DNA of 64,000 bases from Diphasiastrum complanatum (Eukaryota; Streptophyta; Lycopodiopsida; Lycopodiales; Lycopodiaceae), in assembly GCA_029204225.1 (NCBI GenBank), contig CM055095.1, forward strand, positions 75,175,594 through 75,239,593, written 5' to 3'. Position 1 is the stretch's first letter. Each line of letters opens with the position of its first letter. The position numbers and the translations under genes were made by a program. A model generated the notes under the pieces. That model did no database searches. It was not told the origin of the DNA and worked only from the letters and a program-made list of their open reading frames with translations. Positions 11,800 through 22,056 of the stretch are shown here, piece by piece.

Positions 11800-13190
11800 T
11801 GAAGTTTAGTGGGAAAGACGAAGCCCGAAACCAACAAGCACATTGCGTCATGGTCCACCATGGCACCCATGGGCCCACCAAAATGAGTGAAATCTCTTAA
11901 AAACTCTTCATTTAGATTGGGCAAAACCTCATTATTACACAATCCTTGGCACGTTAGTCTAGATTCCTATGCAACTCCAACTAGATTGGGCTTAATTAGT
12001 AGCATGTTGTATTGGGGCCATAAATTGAGGAATCATTACCATCAACATCAGATCTAATTCTTCTATATGCATGCATGTGTGTGTGCATATAATGTGGTAA
12101 TTGAAATAGATGGAGGTTAATCATAGATGAACCTCTGTTAGAGACCAAGTGAAAGCTTAAAATCCATAGACGTTTCGATGCATGAACAATATTCTTACCC
12201 TCTCAATTAAGAGGTGGAGGGAAGAAAACTTAGTCCTCCACCTAGTTGCACCTAGTATGAGACCACCACTTTAGTTGGCATTTAGCTCCATCCAATTGAC
12301 GATCGAGACCCAACCAAGCAAAAGATCTTCCTTTTTTCTCGAAATTCTTGAAAGAAAAAACAAGAGAAGATCTTTTCCAATATGCTTAAAAGAAAGACCA
12401 ATAAAAGATCTTCATGCTTTAAAAAGAATCATCCACAAGATTTGATTGAGCTATCGATGCCTTGAGGTTCTATGCCCTAGTGCTAAATAGGTAAAAGTCA
12501 ATGGGTGTACAAGGGAGAGACACGTTTCTCTGTCACGTCATGGTGACGGTTGCAGGGTGTTGAAATTTGACATTTGATGTAACGTCTTGATTGACATGAC
12601 ATCTTTGGTAGAGTCGATGACCGTCAATTTGAATTTCCCATCAAAATGTAAACCACTTTTTCAATTCCAAAATAAAGCTAAAATAAAGTCATTCATCATA
12701 GCTTCATTTGAAGAGTGAGTGGTTGTGCCTTCACTTTATTCTTCAACATTCTCCAATCTAGTACCCACCACCAGCAATAGTACTCATAAAAAAGTCTCAA
12801 ACTAACCTTATGAAAAACCCACAAAACTATTATCGAATCAATAAAAGGTTAGAATAAAACCTTATAACCTAAGATTTATAACTAAAACGAGTTGATTTTG
12901 AGCCATATAAAAGACCTAAAAATCTAAAATGAAGCAGTAAAAAATGAATTTCAACAATTGGGCTGTCTGTATTTGTAAATTTTTTGTGAGCACTCATGGC
13001 CAGCAGTTTTTCAGATCTCCAGTCAAAATGGGAAGCTGAAGTCCGTGGATGGTGACATTAGGAATAATTTTCTTGCCTTGAAGGATGGGTTTTGACGTTC
13101 CCAACTCCCCCGTCAAATTTCAACAAAGGAGCACTCTTCTCGGCTGCTGCTGCTCCTGTTTTTGTTTTTTGGTTTGCGATTGCTGGAATG
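11800..13190. other. intergenic, nothing recognised
   Basis: No gene or repeat is evident. The last few hundred bases are probably the promoter region of the gene at 13814. Confidence 0.3.
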
Positions 13191-13193
13191 CTC

Positions 13194-13216
13194 TGTTTTC
13201 TTTGACGTTGTTTCAT

Positions 13217-13253
<37 letters not shown>

Positions 13254-13270
13254 CTTTGACGTTGTTTTAT

Positions 13271-13315
<45 letters not shown>
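13194..13315 (+). repeat. compound (GA)n microsatellite in a two-copy unit
   Basis: Two tandem copies of TTCTTTGACGTTGTTTYATGG are each followed by a GA run (13221-13249 and about 13275-13315). It lies 500-620 bp upstream of the gene's ATG, where plant genes often carry GA/CT tracts in promoter or 5' UTR. Confidence 0.9.
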
Positions 13316-13321
<6 letters not shown>

Positions 13322-13813
13322 AGGAATGGGGTAATTGGAGGATTGTGGAGAAAAGAATCTTTTGGGCTGTACTACCGTTCCAATTTCCGGCTGTCCATGT
13401 GTCCATGTGTGAAGAATTAGTTTGGATTAGTTTTGATGAACTAGTAGCTTGGATATTTGTTCTTGTTGCTCGTGGGAAATCATGCGGTTTCATTTAAATG
13501 TCCAGATTCCATATCCCAGTTATATTGGGCATATTCTAAACTATCTTCCTGAATGTGAGATTTTCTGTTTCCAAGTTATAGACATGATTTGTCTGGATTT
13601 TGATATATAGTATACGTTGGGTATGTTTCGCACCTTAGTTGTGGAGTTAAGCATGGAAAGGTTGCTCCAAAGCAATGAATAGTAGAAAGCAAATTGATGA
13701 ATATAGCTCGCTGCCCACTAAAATCTCATGCCATGCTATATTGCTGATTAGAAACTGCAGAAGTTTGGAACAGTGGTGAATAGAGTATCTTCACAAGGGA
13801 ATTGGTCGTCACG

Positions 13814-15328
13814 ATGATGATGGATGAACAGTCAAAAGCTGCAAAAGTTATGGAGAGTGGGCTGGAGCTACTACAGCTGCTGCCAGCCATTCCTTTTGAA
13901 TGGGAAGGTCCAAGCGCGACAATGAGGCAGGGAGGAATTTTGTGCATGGTTCTCTCCCGAGTAGAGCTGGCAAGCTTAGATTTGGCTCATTTGCAGCTGT
14001 TCCCTTCCAATACCTCCACTGCCTCCTTAGATGCTGTTATAAACTCCTCAACGCAGATGAGCTCATACTGCACGAACATCTTACCTGTTTTCAAGACCAA
14101 GGCAGTTTTGGATGTTGAGCAAGCTCAATCTTCTGAAATTGCCTCACTTCTTCGAGCCAGGAGTAGTTGTAGATCAACGATCAAAGTCATGTCAATGGAT
14201 GAGATCGCCCTCAACGACCATCTATCTGGAAGATCTAGATATTCTGAATTACAAGAGCTGGATAAGTGGGAGATGAAGCAACCTCTTGACGGCACAGGAA
14301 TGATCCCGAAGGAAACAAAGTCATCGCCGATATTAGAAGCCAAGCATCACTGGGAGGGGACTGACGAAGCTAAGTTTCTCCTTCATGTGATGCCATGGGA
14401 GCTCGCTCCTCTTACTCCCTTGATGCCTTTCAAAACTTCAGCGGCAGTTCCTTTCAAATGGGAGGATGTGCCAGGCAAACCAAAGCCCGTGGCCGTAGCT
14501 CCCGGGCCGAATCCTCGTCTTCAGCTTCCTCCTCGCCTGTATACCAGGCCAATTCATGTATCTCTTCCTAATAACAATCGACATAGTAAAGCAAAGCACA
14601 TTTTCCATTACATTCTACCATGGCGCCGTCCTGGCAAAGCCACAAAATCAAGTGTACAGGAATGGGACGATAACACATTGTCAGCAAGCGCCAATTCTCA
14701 ATTAGGGGCCTTATCCCCCTTAAGTATCCTCCAAGGCTTCGATACTCAAAGCCAAGCTTCATCTACTTCCCCAGATATTTGTCCAACTTCCGATAATCGC
14801 TTGAAAGACCTGGCTTGCACTGCATACCGTGAATTTTCTTTCAGAGGAATCTCCGGGGATCCGCCATCCTCATCTCGGAGCAATCTCATCACTGCCTCAT
14901 GCTCTCCTTTCAAAAACTTTGGGCCTGTCCATGAAACGAAGGGCTTTCGCCATCTCCACTCGGCAGTTGAGAAAATCAAAGAAGCAGTAAGATTGTGGAA
15001 GGGAAGCAAAATTCTTGGCAGACGAAAGGACAGATCATCCGTGGACTTCGATGGCGCTGAGGTCTGGTCCCCTAAGTTAGCCAGGCATTATCAAAGGTCT
15101 GAACATGAGACAGAATTTAGTGATGAACTTCAATACAACTGGAAGGATCAAAATCTGGATGGAGATGAAGCCACCAGCTTTGATAACAAATTCGAGCAAC
15201 CTCCAAAGAAGTTCAGTGCAGATCAGACGATAGGCTCACCAAGGTGGTCTATTTCTGATTCAATAGCTGCCACCACACATCCCACAGGCAGCTTGAGCAG
15301 GAGAAAGAAGAGGAGTCTTTGTCTATAA
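13814..15328 (+). CDS. DUF688-like plant protein with PFKWEDVPGKPK motif
   Basis: Single exon, 504 codons. The open frame extends 12 bases upstream to a TTG, but the first in-frame ATGs are three in a row at 13814, 13817 and 13820, so I start at 13814. The clearest signature is AAVPFKWEDVPGKPK at about residue 210-225, the (I/V)PFxWExxPGxPK motif of the plant-specific DUF688 family. An earlier AIPFEWEG stretch (about residue 25) echoes it, and a MPWELAPLTPL segment precedes the main motif. A histidine- and basic-rich central part, a HYILPWRRPGKA segment and a basic tail (SRRKKRS) give it a soluble, possibly nuclear or cytosolic character. No signal peptide or membrane span is visible. Function is unknown for the family; loss-of-function roles are not inferable here. 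The intact frame amid dead transposons argues that it is a real gene. Confidence 0.85.
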   Translation: MMMDEQSKAAKVMESGLELLQLLPAIPFEWEGPSATMRQGGILCMVLSRVELASLDLAHLQLFPSNTSTASLDAVINSSTQMSSYCTNILPVFKTKAVLDVEQAQSSEIASLLRARSSCRSTIKVMSMDEIALNDHLSGRSRYSELQELDKWEMKQPLDGTGMIPKETKSSPILEAKHHWEGTDEAKFLLHVMPWELAPLTPLMPFKTSAAVPFKWEDVPGKPKPVAVAPGPNPRLQLPPRLYTRPIHVSLPNNNRHSKAKHIFHYILPWRRPGKATKSSVQEWDDNTLSASANSQLGALSPLSILQGFDTQSQASSTSPDICPTSDNRLKDLACTAYREFSFRGISGDPPSSSRSNLITASCSPFKNFGPVHETKGFRHLHSAVEKIKEAVRLWKGSKILGRRKDRSSVDFDGAEVWSPKLARHYQRSEHETEFSDELQYNWKDQNLDGDEATSFDNKFEQPPKKFSADQTIGSPRWSISDSIAATTHPTGSLSRRKKRSLCL

Positions 15329-17500
15329 GATGCAAAGAAGCTATTTTTTCGTACGTCGTAACTTGTGAGTTAGAAGTCAACTCTTGTTACCTGCTAAGAC
15401 TTCTCTGTCCACCACGTATCTGTGCCTTTGAATATATAACTTGATCCTTTCTTGCTTTCTAGAAAAACTCACTGTTAAAGTTGTCTGGCCTCTCCCTGTA
15501 CTAGATCAGTAACTCTTCTGTAAGCATACAGCAGTGCTGTAAAATCTCCTCTCTAATCTACATCGCTTGCTTCTGATTCCTGAATGCAATAGTGGATACT
15601 CGAGTTTCAGTTACCATTAGAGCTAGCTCATGATTAATGTTGAGGTTTTTTCTGGAGTATAAGCTTCTAAACGGTTGGGTGGATTTGATTAAAACAGGTG
15701 CAAATATATAAGAAGCCACTCAAAGTGAATTCTTCATTGTGTGAGACAAGTTCTGCAAATCCATCTGATCCTTAATCCAGGGACTGAACCACTTGAGCAA
15801 AGTCCCATTGTCTATATCTTGCGGAGGATGATGATGAGTCTTTCTAATTAGCATATTCAATCCTAATCTTCTTGGAGATCACCTAGGATATCTTACATTT
15901 TTTTAACCAGTTTTGTATGTATTTTAGTTTTTGCTTCTTGTTGCTTTATATGTATCTAGAACTTAGCTGCCTTCAAAATCCTACAGGTCAACTCTTGGAG
16001 GCTAGAATCCAAGTACCAGACTTTGCAATTATTACTGTATGCAAAATTTAATGGAAATCAAACTAGTTTGGCCATAAATGTAGCTTTATAATGTGTAATG
16101 CTCCATCTGCATCTTCTTCCTATGGGGAACACATTGATGTGATTGAGTTGGAACATGAATGTCTTACACAATATTTTCATTGTTTAGATATAGCCTTGTA
16201 GGAGACCTTGTTATAACTTTGATATCCACCCCTTGTTCAAATTTTGAAAAATGCTAAATATATCATGATGCATATATAGCAATAAGAAAAATAATCATTT
16301 AATTGAGATCAATCATTCCTACATCTTATAAAATGCAAGGTCTAAAAAAGTTTCAACTACTAATGGTGAACATGAAATATCCATCATAAGACAACTTATG
16401 TCCAATTTTGGAGGTCAACATCCGTCAATTTTGTTTTGAAACTATTTTTGGAAAGATAACGATTTCATTGTTGGAGATGTTAGTTTTTGGGAGCACTGGC
16501 ATAGAGGGTCTCACGAGAAAAGTAGCTCATACTCTTCTTTTAATAAGTGGCATGTTGGTAAGAGTTCCTCTCTCTTAGCGGTTTGAAGCTAGATTCCGCT
16601 CCAAATCACGAAAGGACTTACTAAAATTGAACATTAAAAAAACATGCAACATTGACTTACAATATTTTGAGCAGTGTTGATTCCAGTTTGAATTGTTTTT
16701 CATAACATAACTATGATAAATACAACATATGGTTTGGAATGGTTGGTTACATAAAAAATTCTATAATAATGTGACTGCATCTTGATGTTTGCATGCTAAG
16801 CATGCTAGAATTAATGTCGATTTAGTATTGAGTGGTGGTGAAATTGTTTATTGAGAGTGGAAATCAATTTTTATTGGTTTTCAATTACTAACATGAAAAG
16901 TCATTAGAACTAAAAATTATGTACATTTTTAAATTGCTCTGATTTTTTAAATCTAGTTAAATTATTGATGTTCTTTCTTAAAAATTGGCTTAAAATAGTG
17001 GAATGGCCTAACCAAGTTTTTAATTTAGTTTGATACGAGGTCACAATTGGTTTTAGTATTGTAAAGATTGTGAGGATTTGCAAATATTGAGCCTGATAAA
17101 CACAGTTTAGTGTATGTATTGTAATGCATGCATGTGAGAGGATGTTCACATGTGTGAAAATAGGCCTAGGGTAGTTAGGACCTAATCATAGGAGTTAGAT
17201 AGGATGTTTGGTCAAGGAAATTTAGAAGCAAACTCCACAAATCATGGAAGTTGGTAGACCTAATGGTTAGGTCAATTTGACAAGAGTAGAAAAACCTAAT
17301 GCTAATTAGGTCCCTAAACACGTGTTGGACCTGCTTCACCGACCATGGAAAGCATCTCCTTTGTACTAAAACTCCAAAAAACATCTGATGCATTTTGAGC
17401 CATCTTCAACTAAACAAGAACAAGTCTGACTGAAAATGTGAGCTAAATGCACCTCAATCTGAGCACAGAACTTGTCTCCAAATTTTTTGCACCACAAAAC
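15329..17500. other. 3' flank and intergenic spacer
   Basis: The first few hundred bases are the probable 3' UTR, but no clear AATAAA is seen. The rest is AT-rich without recognisable genes or transposon proteins. Confidence 0.35.
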
Positions 17501-17511
17501 CGTATATCCTT

Positions 17512-17776
17512 GGTTGTACAACTGACATCGATTCAGCGTGCACAGGTACGATTCCTAGTCCTTGACTTGGTTGTCCCCGCGTTGATTCGATATGTATGGA
17601 CAACAGGCAATATCGATTTAGCGTGCACAAGTATGACATCTGGTACTCTAACTAGTTGTCTGCGCATTGAAACGATATATGTACGGACACATGCAATATC
17701 AATTCAACAGGCATATCTACAACCTCTCGGGATATTTTTGGGCTTTCGCACATTGATGAACCGATATTAGTACGGA
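17512..17776 (+). repeat. 87-bp tandem repeat, three copies
   Basis: The units are about 17512-17600, 17601-17687 (87 bp) and 17688-17776 (89 bp). Each opens with a RRCATCGATTCAGCGTGCAC-like block and closes with CGATATRTGTACGGA or a variant. Copies 1 and 2 are closest and copy 3 is more diverged. Sequence just before copy 1 (AAACCGTATATCCTTGG) resembles a unit end, so a partial fourth copy may precede it. Confidence 0.8.
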
Positions 17777-17995
17777 TAAAATGAAAACTAAATAGAATAT
17801 CTAATTTTCAGAGACAATATTCTAGATTTCCTAATTTGCCAAGATTTTGAAGTGTGTGATCTTCCAAAAAAACAAAGATAAAAAAGTATGAAGACTCAGA
17901 TTCGATCCCAGACTTGACACAACGAACAATGGCCTATGTAAGAACTTTGCCACTTCTCTGCTACACAAAAGATTTCAACTAGTTTTGCTATTTTG

Positions 17996-17999
<4 letters not shown>

Positions 18000-18044
<45 letters not shown>
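18000..18044. repeat. (AT)n microsatellite
   Basis: Uninterrupted AT dinucleotides for about 45 bp, followed by ATGTATGT. Confidence 0.95.
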
Positions 18045-18052
<8 letters not shown>

Positions 18053-18647
18053 ATGGCAATTGAGGCCAATTTTCATATTAGATTTAGAGTTTGCTTTTCA
18101 AAATTATATTAGTCTAAAAGCATTTGAATAAACACTTTTGGAAAGTGTGGAAAACTATAGAACACGAGTTTTGGATAGATTCAATTTGAGTAGTAGATAC
18201 ATTGAATCTAGTCACAAAAATAGTAGGGTTTATGGAGGGAAACCAAAGTTTGAATTTAGGTTTGGACCTGTTATAAAAGGATGTAACTCATGGGAAGAGA
18301 AGACATTTTCTCTCTCTTATCTCATTCATACTTATACATGGTTCTCTTGGGTTCTACTATCCATTGGTGCACTATACTTGTGATATCTTGCAATTTTGTG
18401 TGTAGAATGTTCATTAAATGCTATTTCTAGATCCACACGTGTGAAATACAATAGCTTACTATTTTTGTATGGACAACAATACTATTTTATGGTTTGATTG
18501 ATGTTTGATCAAGATCTATTAAAGTATGCATCTCATTCATAGTGTAGATGTTGGTTTTTTCTACGTTGGCAAGATTGGTGAGTTGCTTGTCTTTCTAACC
18601 AAAGATCAAAGGGATATTTGGAGCTTAATGACCTGAATTTCTTCACA

Positions 18648-18659
18648 TGGTATTAGAGC
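18648..18659 (+). other. primer-binding site of element E2
   Basis: TGGTATTAGAGC follows ...TTCTTCACA, an LTR-type CA end at 18647. It sets E2's direction as + and its leader start. The LTR to its left (up to 18647) contains a CACACGTGTG palindrome near 18435, but its left edge could not be placed. Confidence 0.65.
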
Positions 18660-18820
18660 TTGCGTTTTAGGTTATGAAGGAAGCATTCACAATCTATCAA
18701 TGATTTGGAGAAGATATCAATGCTAGAGCATGCTAGATTGGATTCTACACCAAAATCGAGTTTCTTGCATATGTAGATTGGATCTTTTGCAGGTCAAAAC
18801 TCAAAAAAGATCTATAATCT

Positions 18821-19895
18821 TAATCAATTCCGATTTCACACATTACTTGTTGGATTTGGCCTATTTTTAGTGCATTTGAAAAGCCTAAGTGGCGGCTACA
18901 AGATTGCATATCAAGTTTTAGGCAATTGCATGTAGAAATTGAAATACTCAATTTTTTGAGATTTTGTCAAAACCCTAATTTTGATTGGATCTCTAGATTG
19001 TGAGGTTAGTGAACTTCATTTGAGTGTTTTTCAATCTTAGGAAGTGGCAAGAGTCATTAGATTGAGGATAGAGATCAACATTTCACTATTCTCTATGTTA
19101 ATTTGCTTGGTATAAGTGCTAAAAGAGAATTGACAAGTTTCATATTTTTGTGATTTCTTTTTGAAAACATTTGTTGTTGCTCAAAGGAGTGCTTTGTGCA
19201 TTGAAACAGGTTGAAAGAGGGGATCAGGTCACTGCTACATGGCTACATCAAGTGGAGTCATGTTAGAAGCCAATGATAGGCTTACCTCAAGTAACTATTC
19301 ATTGTGGAAAGTAAGGATCAAATCACTTCTTGAGATGAATGATGTTTTGGATATTGATCAATTCCGATTTCACACATTATTTGTTGGATTTGGCCAATTT
19401 TTTGAGAATTGGAAAAGCCTAAGTGGTGGCTACAAGATTGCATATCAAATTTTAGGCAATTGCATGTAGAAATTGAAATAATAAATTTTTCGTGATTTTG
19501 TCAAAACCGTAATTTTGATTGGATCTCTATATTGTGAGGTTACTGAACTTCATTTGAGTGTTTCTCAATCTTAAAAAGTGGCAAGAGTCATTATATTGAA
19601 GATAGATCATAGGTTGATCAACATTTCACAATTCTATGAGGTGATTTGCTTGGTATAAGTGCTAGAGTGAATTGAGAAGTTTCATATCTTTGTCATTTCT
19701 TTTTGAAAACATTTGTTGTTGTTCAAAGGAGTGCTTTGCGCATTGAAACGGGTTGAAAGAGAGGATCAGGTCATTGCTACATGGCTACATCAAGTGGAGT
19801 CATGTTGGAAGCCAATGATAGGCTTACCTCAAGTAACTATTCATTGTGGTAAGTGAGGATCGAATCACTTCCTGAGATGAATGACGTTTTGGATA
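18821..19895 (+). repeat. 534-bp tandem duplication inside E2
   Basis: Block A (18821-19354) and block B (19355 to about 19895) share the run from ATCAATTCCGATTTCACAC through the leader to GATATTG after the gag start. The shift between matching bases is 534. The join falls inside the gag frame, which truncates the first gag copy after about 40 codons. Confidence 0.85.
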
Positions 19896-21106
19896 TTGTT
19901 GTAACTTTGGAGGAGAGGCCAGCAACACTGTCGAAAATAGGTGAGTAATGGAATAGCGGAAACTTCCTATTTCCAATGCATGACTACACCTATCAAAAAT
20001 TGAATAAAGTAGTAGTGATGGAAATCACGTTCAATCTTTAGCAACTAACTTTTGCTAGATACTAAGTGATTACGTAGCCAAACATAAAGTATTAAATTCT
20101 CAGACAATTTTTATTAGTACAAGGTGCATGTGTATTTTCCATCATGCAAAACTTTATGGAGTTATGGAGCTATTGGAAGGATTGCACTATATGGACTCTT
20201 GTTGAACTATAAGCCTAAGGTTGTGTACCTTAGTGTTCATGAAGATGTGGTTTCTTGGAAGGAAAGAATGATGGAAATCCAAGCTTATGGATCATGGTTG
20301 GATATGCTTATCCACCAAGGAAGGCTACATAGCCTTTACACTCTCTATGTTGAAGGTGTTTGAGAATGGAGATGTTATTGTTTTTCATAAAGATCTAGTT
20401 TCAATCTTGGAAGGGACCGATAGCACATCATCTTATGATGCATCACAAGTCATTGCTATGGTGAGTAATCAAATTGTGATGGGGTCGAGGTTTGAGGAGG
20501 AATATCCTCAACATGCATGTCCAAAGAGATCTTCATCATTGAACAAGGCCGAGTCCTTCTTGTTATTATATTATGGAAAAGAAAGGATAAGTAAAGGTGG
20601 TTTTCATTCTATTCTACTCACCTATGGTTCTCTTTCTTTGATTGATGATATATCTTGCTTAGTTGAGATTTGCTTATCTTAAAGATCAAATAGGACTATT
20701 CTAGTTTTGTATGAAGTCTTTAGTTTGGAATTAATTCTTGTCATTGGTGACTTGGTTATGTTTCCAAAACATCTAGAAAGCAAGATATTGTATCATCATT
20801 TGTATGCTCTTAAACTGAGTAAGAGCAAGAATGAGTTTAGTACTCATAGTTTGAAAAAAAGAGTTTTTTCATGTTTTGAGGCATATTGTGAACTTCTTTT
20901 GAGAGTAAGTGAAACATCCAATATGACACTTACATCCTTAAGAAAGTATTGAGCCTCAATGAGTTCAAGTTTGAGTATGGTTTGAAGATTAGATCCATTT
21001 TGAATACAGTTCATAGTATTTGGACTGATAAAGCTAGCATGCTTAATCTTGAATATTGCTCATGGTATAATCTTGATCTATATGATCTTTGTGATCATGA
21101 TGAGGC

Positions 21107-21111
21107 TTGGA
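21107..21111 (+). repeat. left target-site duplication of E1 (TTGGA)
   Basis: TTGGA here and at 26229-26233 flank the element exactly. Removing E1 and one copy restores E2's reading frame. Confidence 0.9.
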
Positions 21112-21931
21112 TGTTGAATTTCACACGTGTGGATTGTCCACTACATGTACTTGTGATCTCCTAAGGTGTGTAGATGCACCAAGATCAAGACTAGATTGAG
21201 ATTCAAGATCTATCTTTGATTCTATGGCAAAAACACACTACTACATGCATTCAATCACTTCCAACTCTCACTCACACGTGTGGGAAGTGTTCCAAAAGTA
21301 TTCTAAGTAAAAACAAGCTGCTCTCCTCGGGTAGAGAGAGAAAAACCATCAAGAGCTCTCGGGTAGAGAGAGAAAGCTAGAAATTCAATGACACTCAAAA
21401 TCCACTCAATCTCAAAATCAATTAGATCCAAAAGGAGGAGTACAATGATACTAATAGATTCATGAGCTACCACTATGCTTAACTATGATTGGATCACACT
21501 TTGCCACCTCTTAATCCTATTGGACCCTTGATCCATGCACCTCTAAATTCTATTGGACTATATTCAAGCACACCTCAATTTTCTATTGGACCTCACAAGG
21601 TTCCACCTCTAAATCCTATTGGACCTCTTAAGCTTCATCAAACAAAAGCATGACACTTGTCTACACTCTAATTGGCACAAGTTTGGCTCTATTTTGGCTT
21701 AATATTGGCATTACAAGTGGAAATGGATAATTTGCCATCTATGCCAAATTTGACCCTATCAACATCCTACACCTAAATGCTTGACTATGAAATTCTATGA
21801 GACCCCTATATCAAACATTTTGATTTACTTTACAATTCTCCACACGTGGGAACATCCTCCACACATGTGAGATTCACTTACAAACTTCTATCATAAAAAA
21901 TGCCAAGCTAGATTTTTGCCAATTTCTCACA
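21112..21931 (-). repeat. E1 3' LTR
   Basis: 820 bp, TG...CA. It carries three CACGTG (G-box) cores: two in CACACGTGTG palindromes (near 21124 and 21273) and one in CCACACGTGGG (near 21840). Imperfect tandem CTATTGGAC words occur at 21510-21640. Confidence 0.95.
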
Positions 21932-21948
21932 CTCCTCCTCAAAAAATA
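21932..21948 (-). other. E1 polypurine tract
   Basis: Minus strand TATTTTTTGAGGAGGAGTG directly abuts the 3' LTR. The same GAGGAGGAGTG word abuts the 3' side of E2 (26517) and the element ending at 28896. Confidence 0.8.
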
Positions 21949-22056
21949 GCTTGGAAAGGTACTAGATCACTTGAGAAGTTTGTAAATCTTTTTGAGTGGA
22001 TCCTTTGGTAGGCATAGAAGTGAAGATCAGCCAAGGGATCCATTATAGCAGCACCC

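Larger units (their letters stand above)
18648..21111 (+). pseudogene. E2: copia-type non-autonomous element, 5' part
   Basis: After the primer site comes a leader, then a gag start at about 19239 (SSGVMLEANDRLTSSNYSLWKVR). This leader-plus-gag-start block is duplicated in tandem. The second copy runs into a short stretch of integrase C-terminal type (KPKV, then SLWIMVGYA near 20270). From about 20350 to 21110, broken frames match residue by residue the C-terminal region of E1 (ASQVI, ESKILY, FEAYCELLLRVSE, KIRSI, DLYD, DEAW). RT and RNase H are absent. The element is cut at 21111 by insertion of E1 and resumes at 26229. Several stops show that it is dead. Confidence 0.75.

Noticed and set aside
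13113-13497. ORFs on both strands through the GA tract
   Set aside because: Arg-Glu and Ser-Leu repeats are microsatellite translations in the gene's upstream region.
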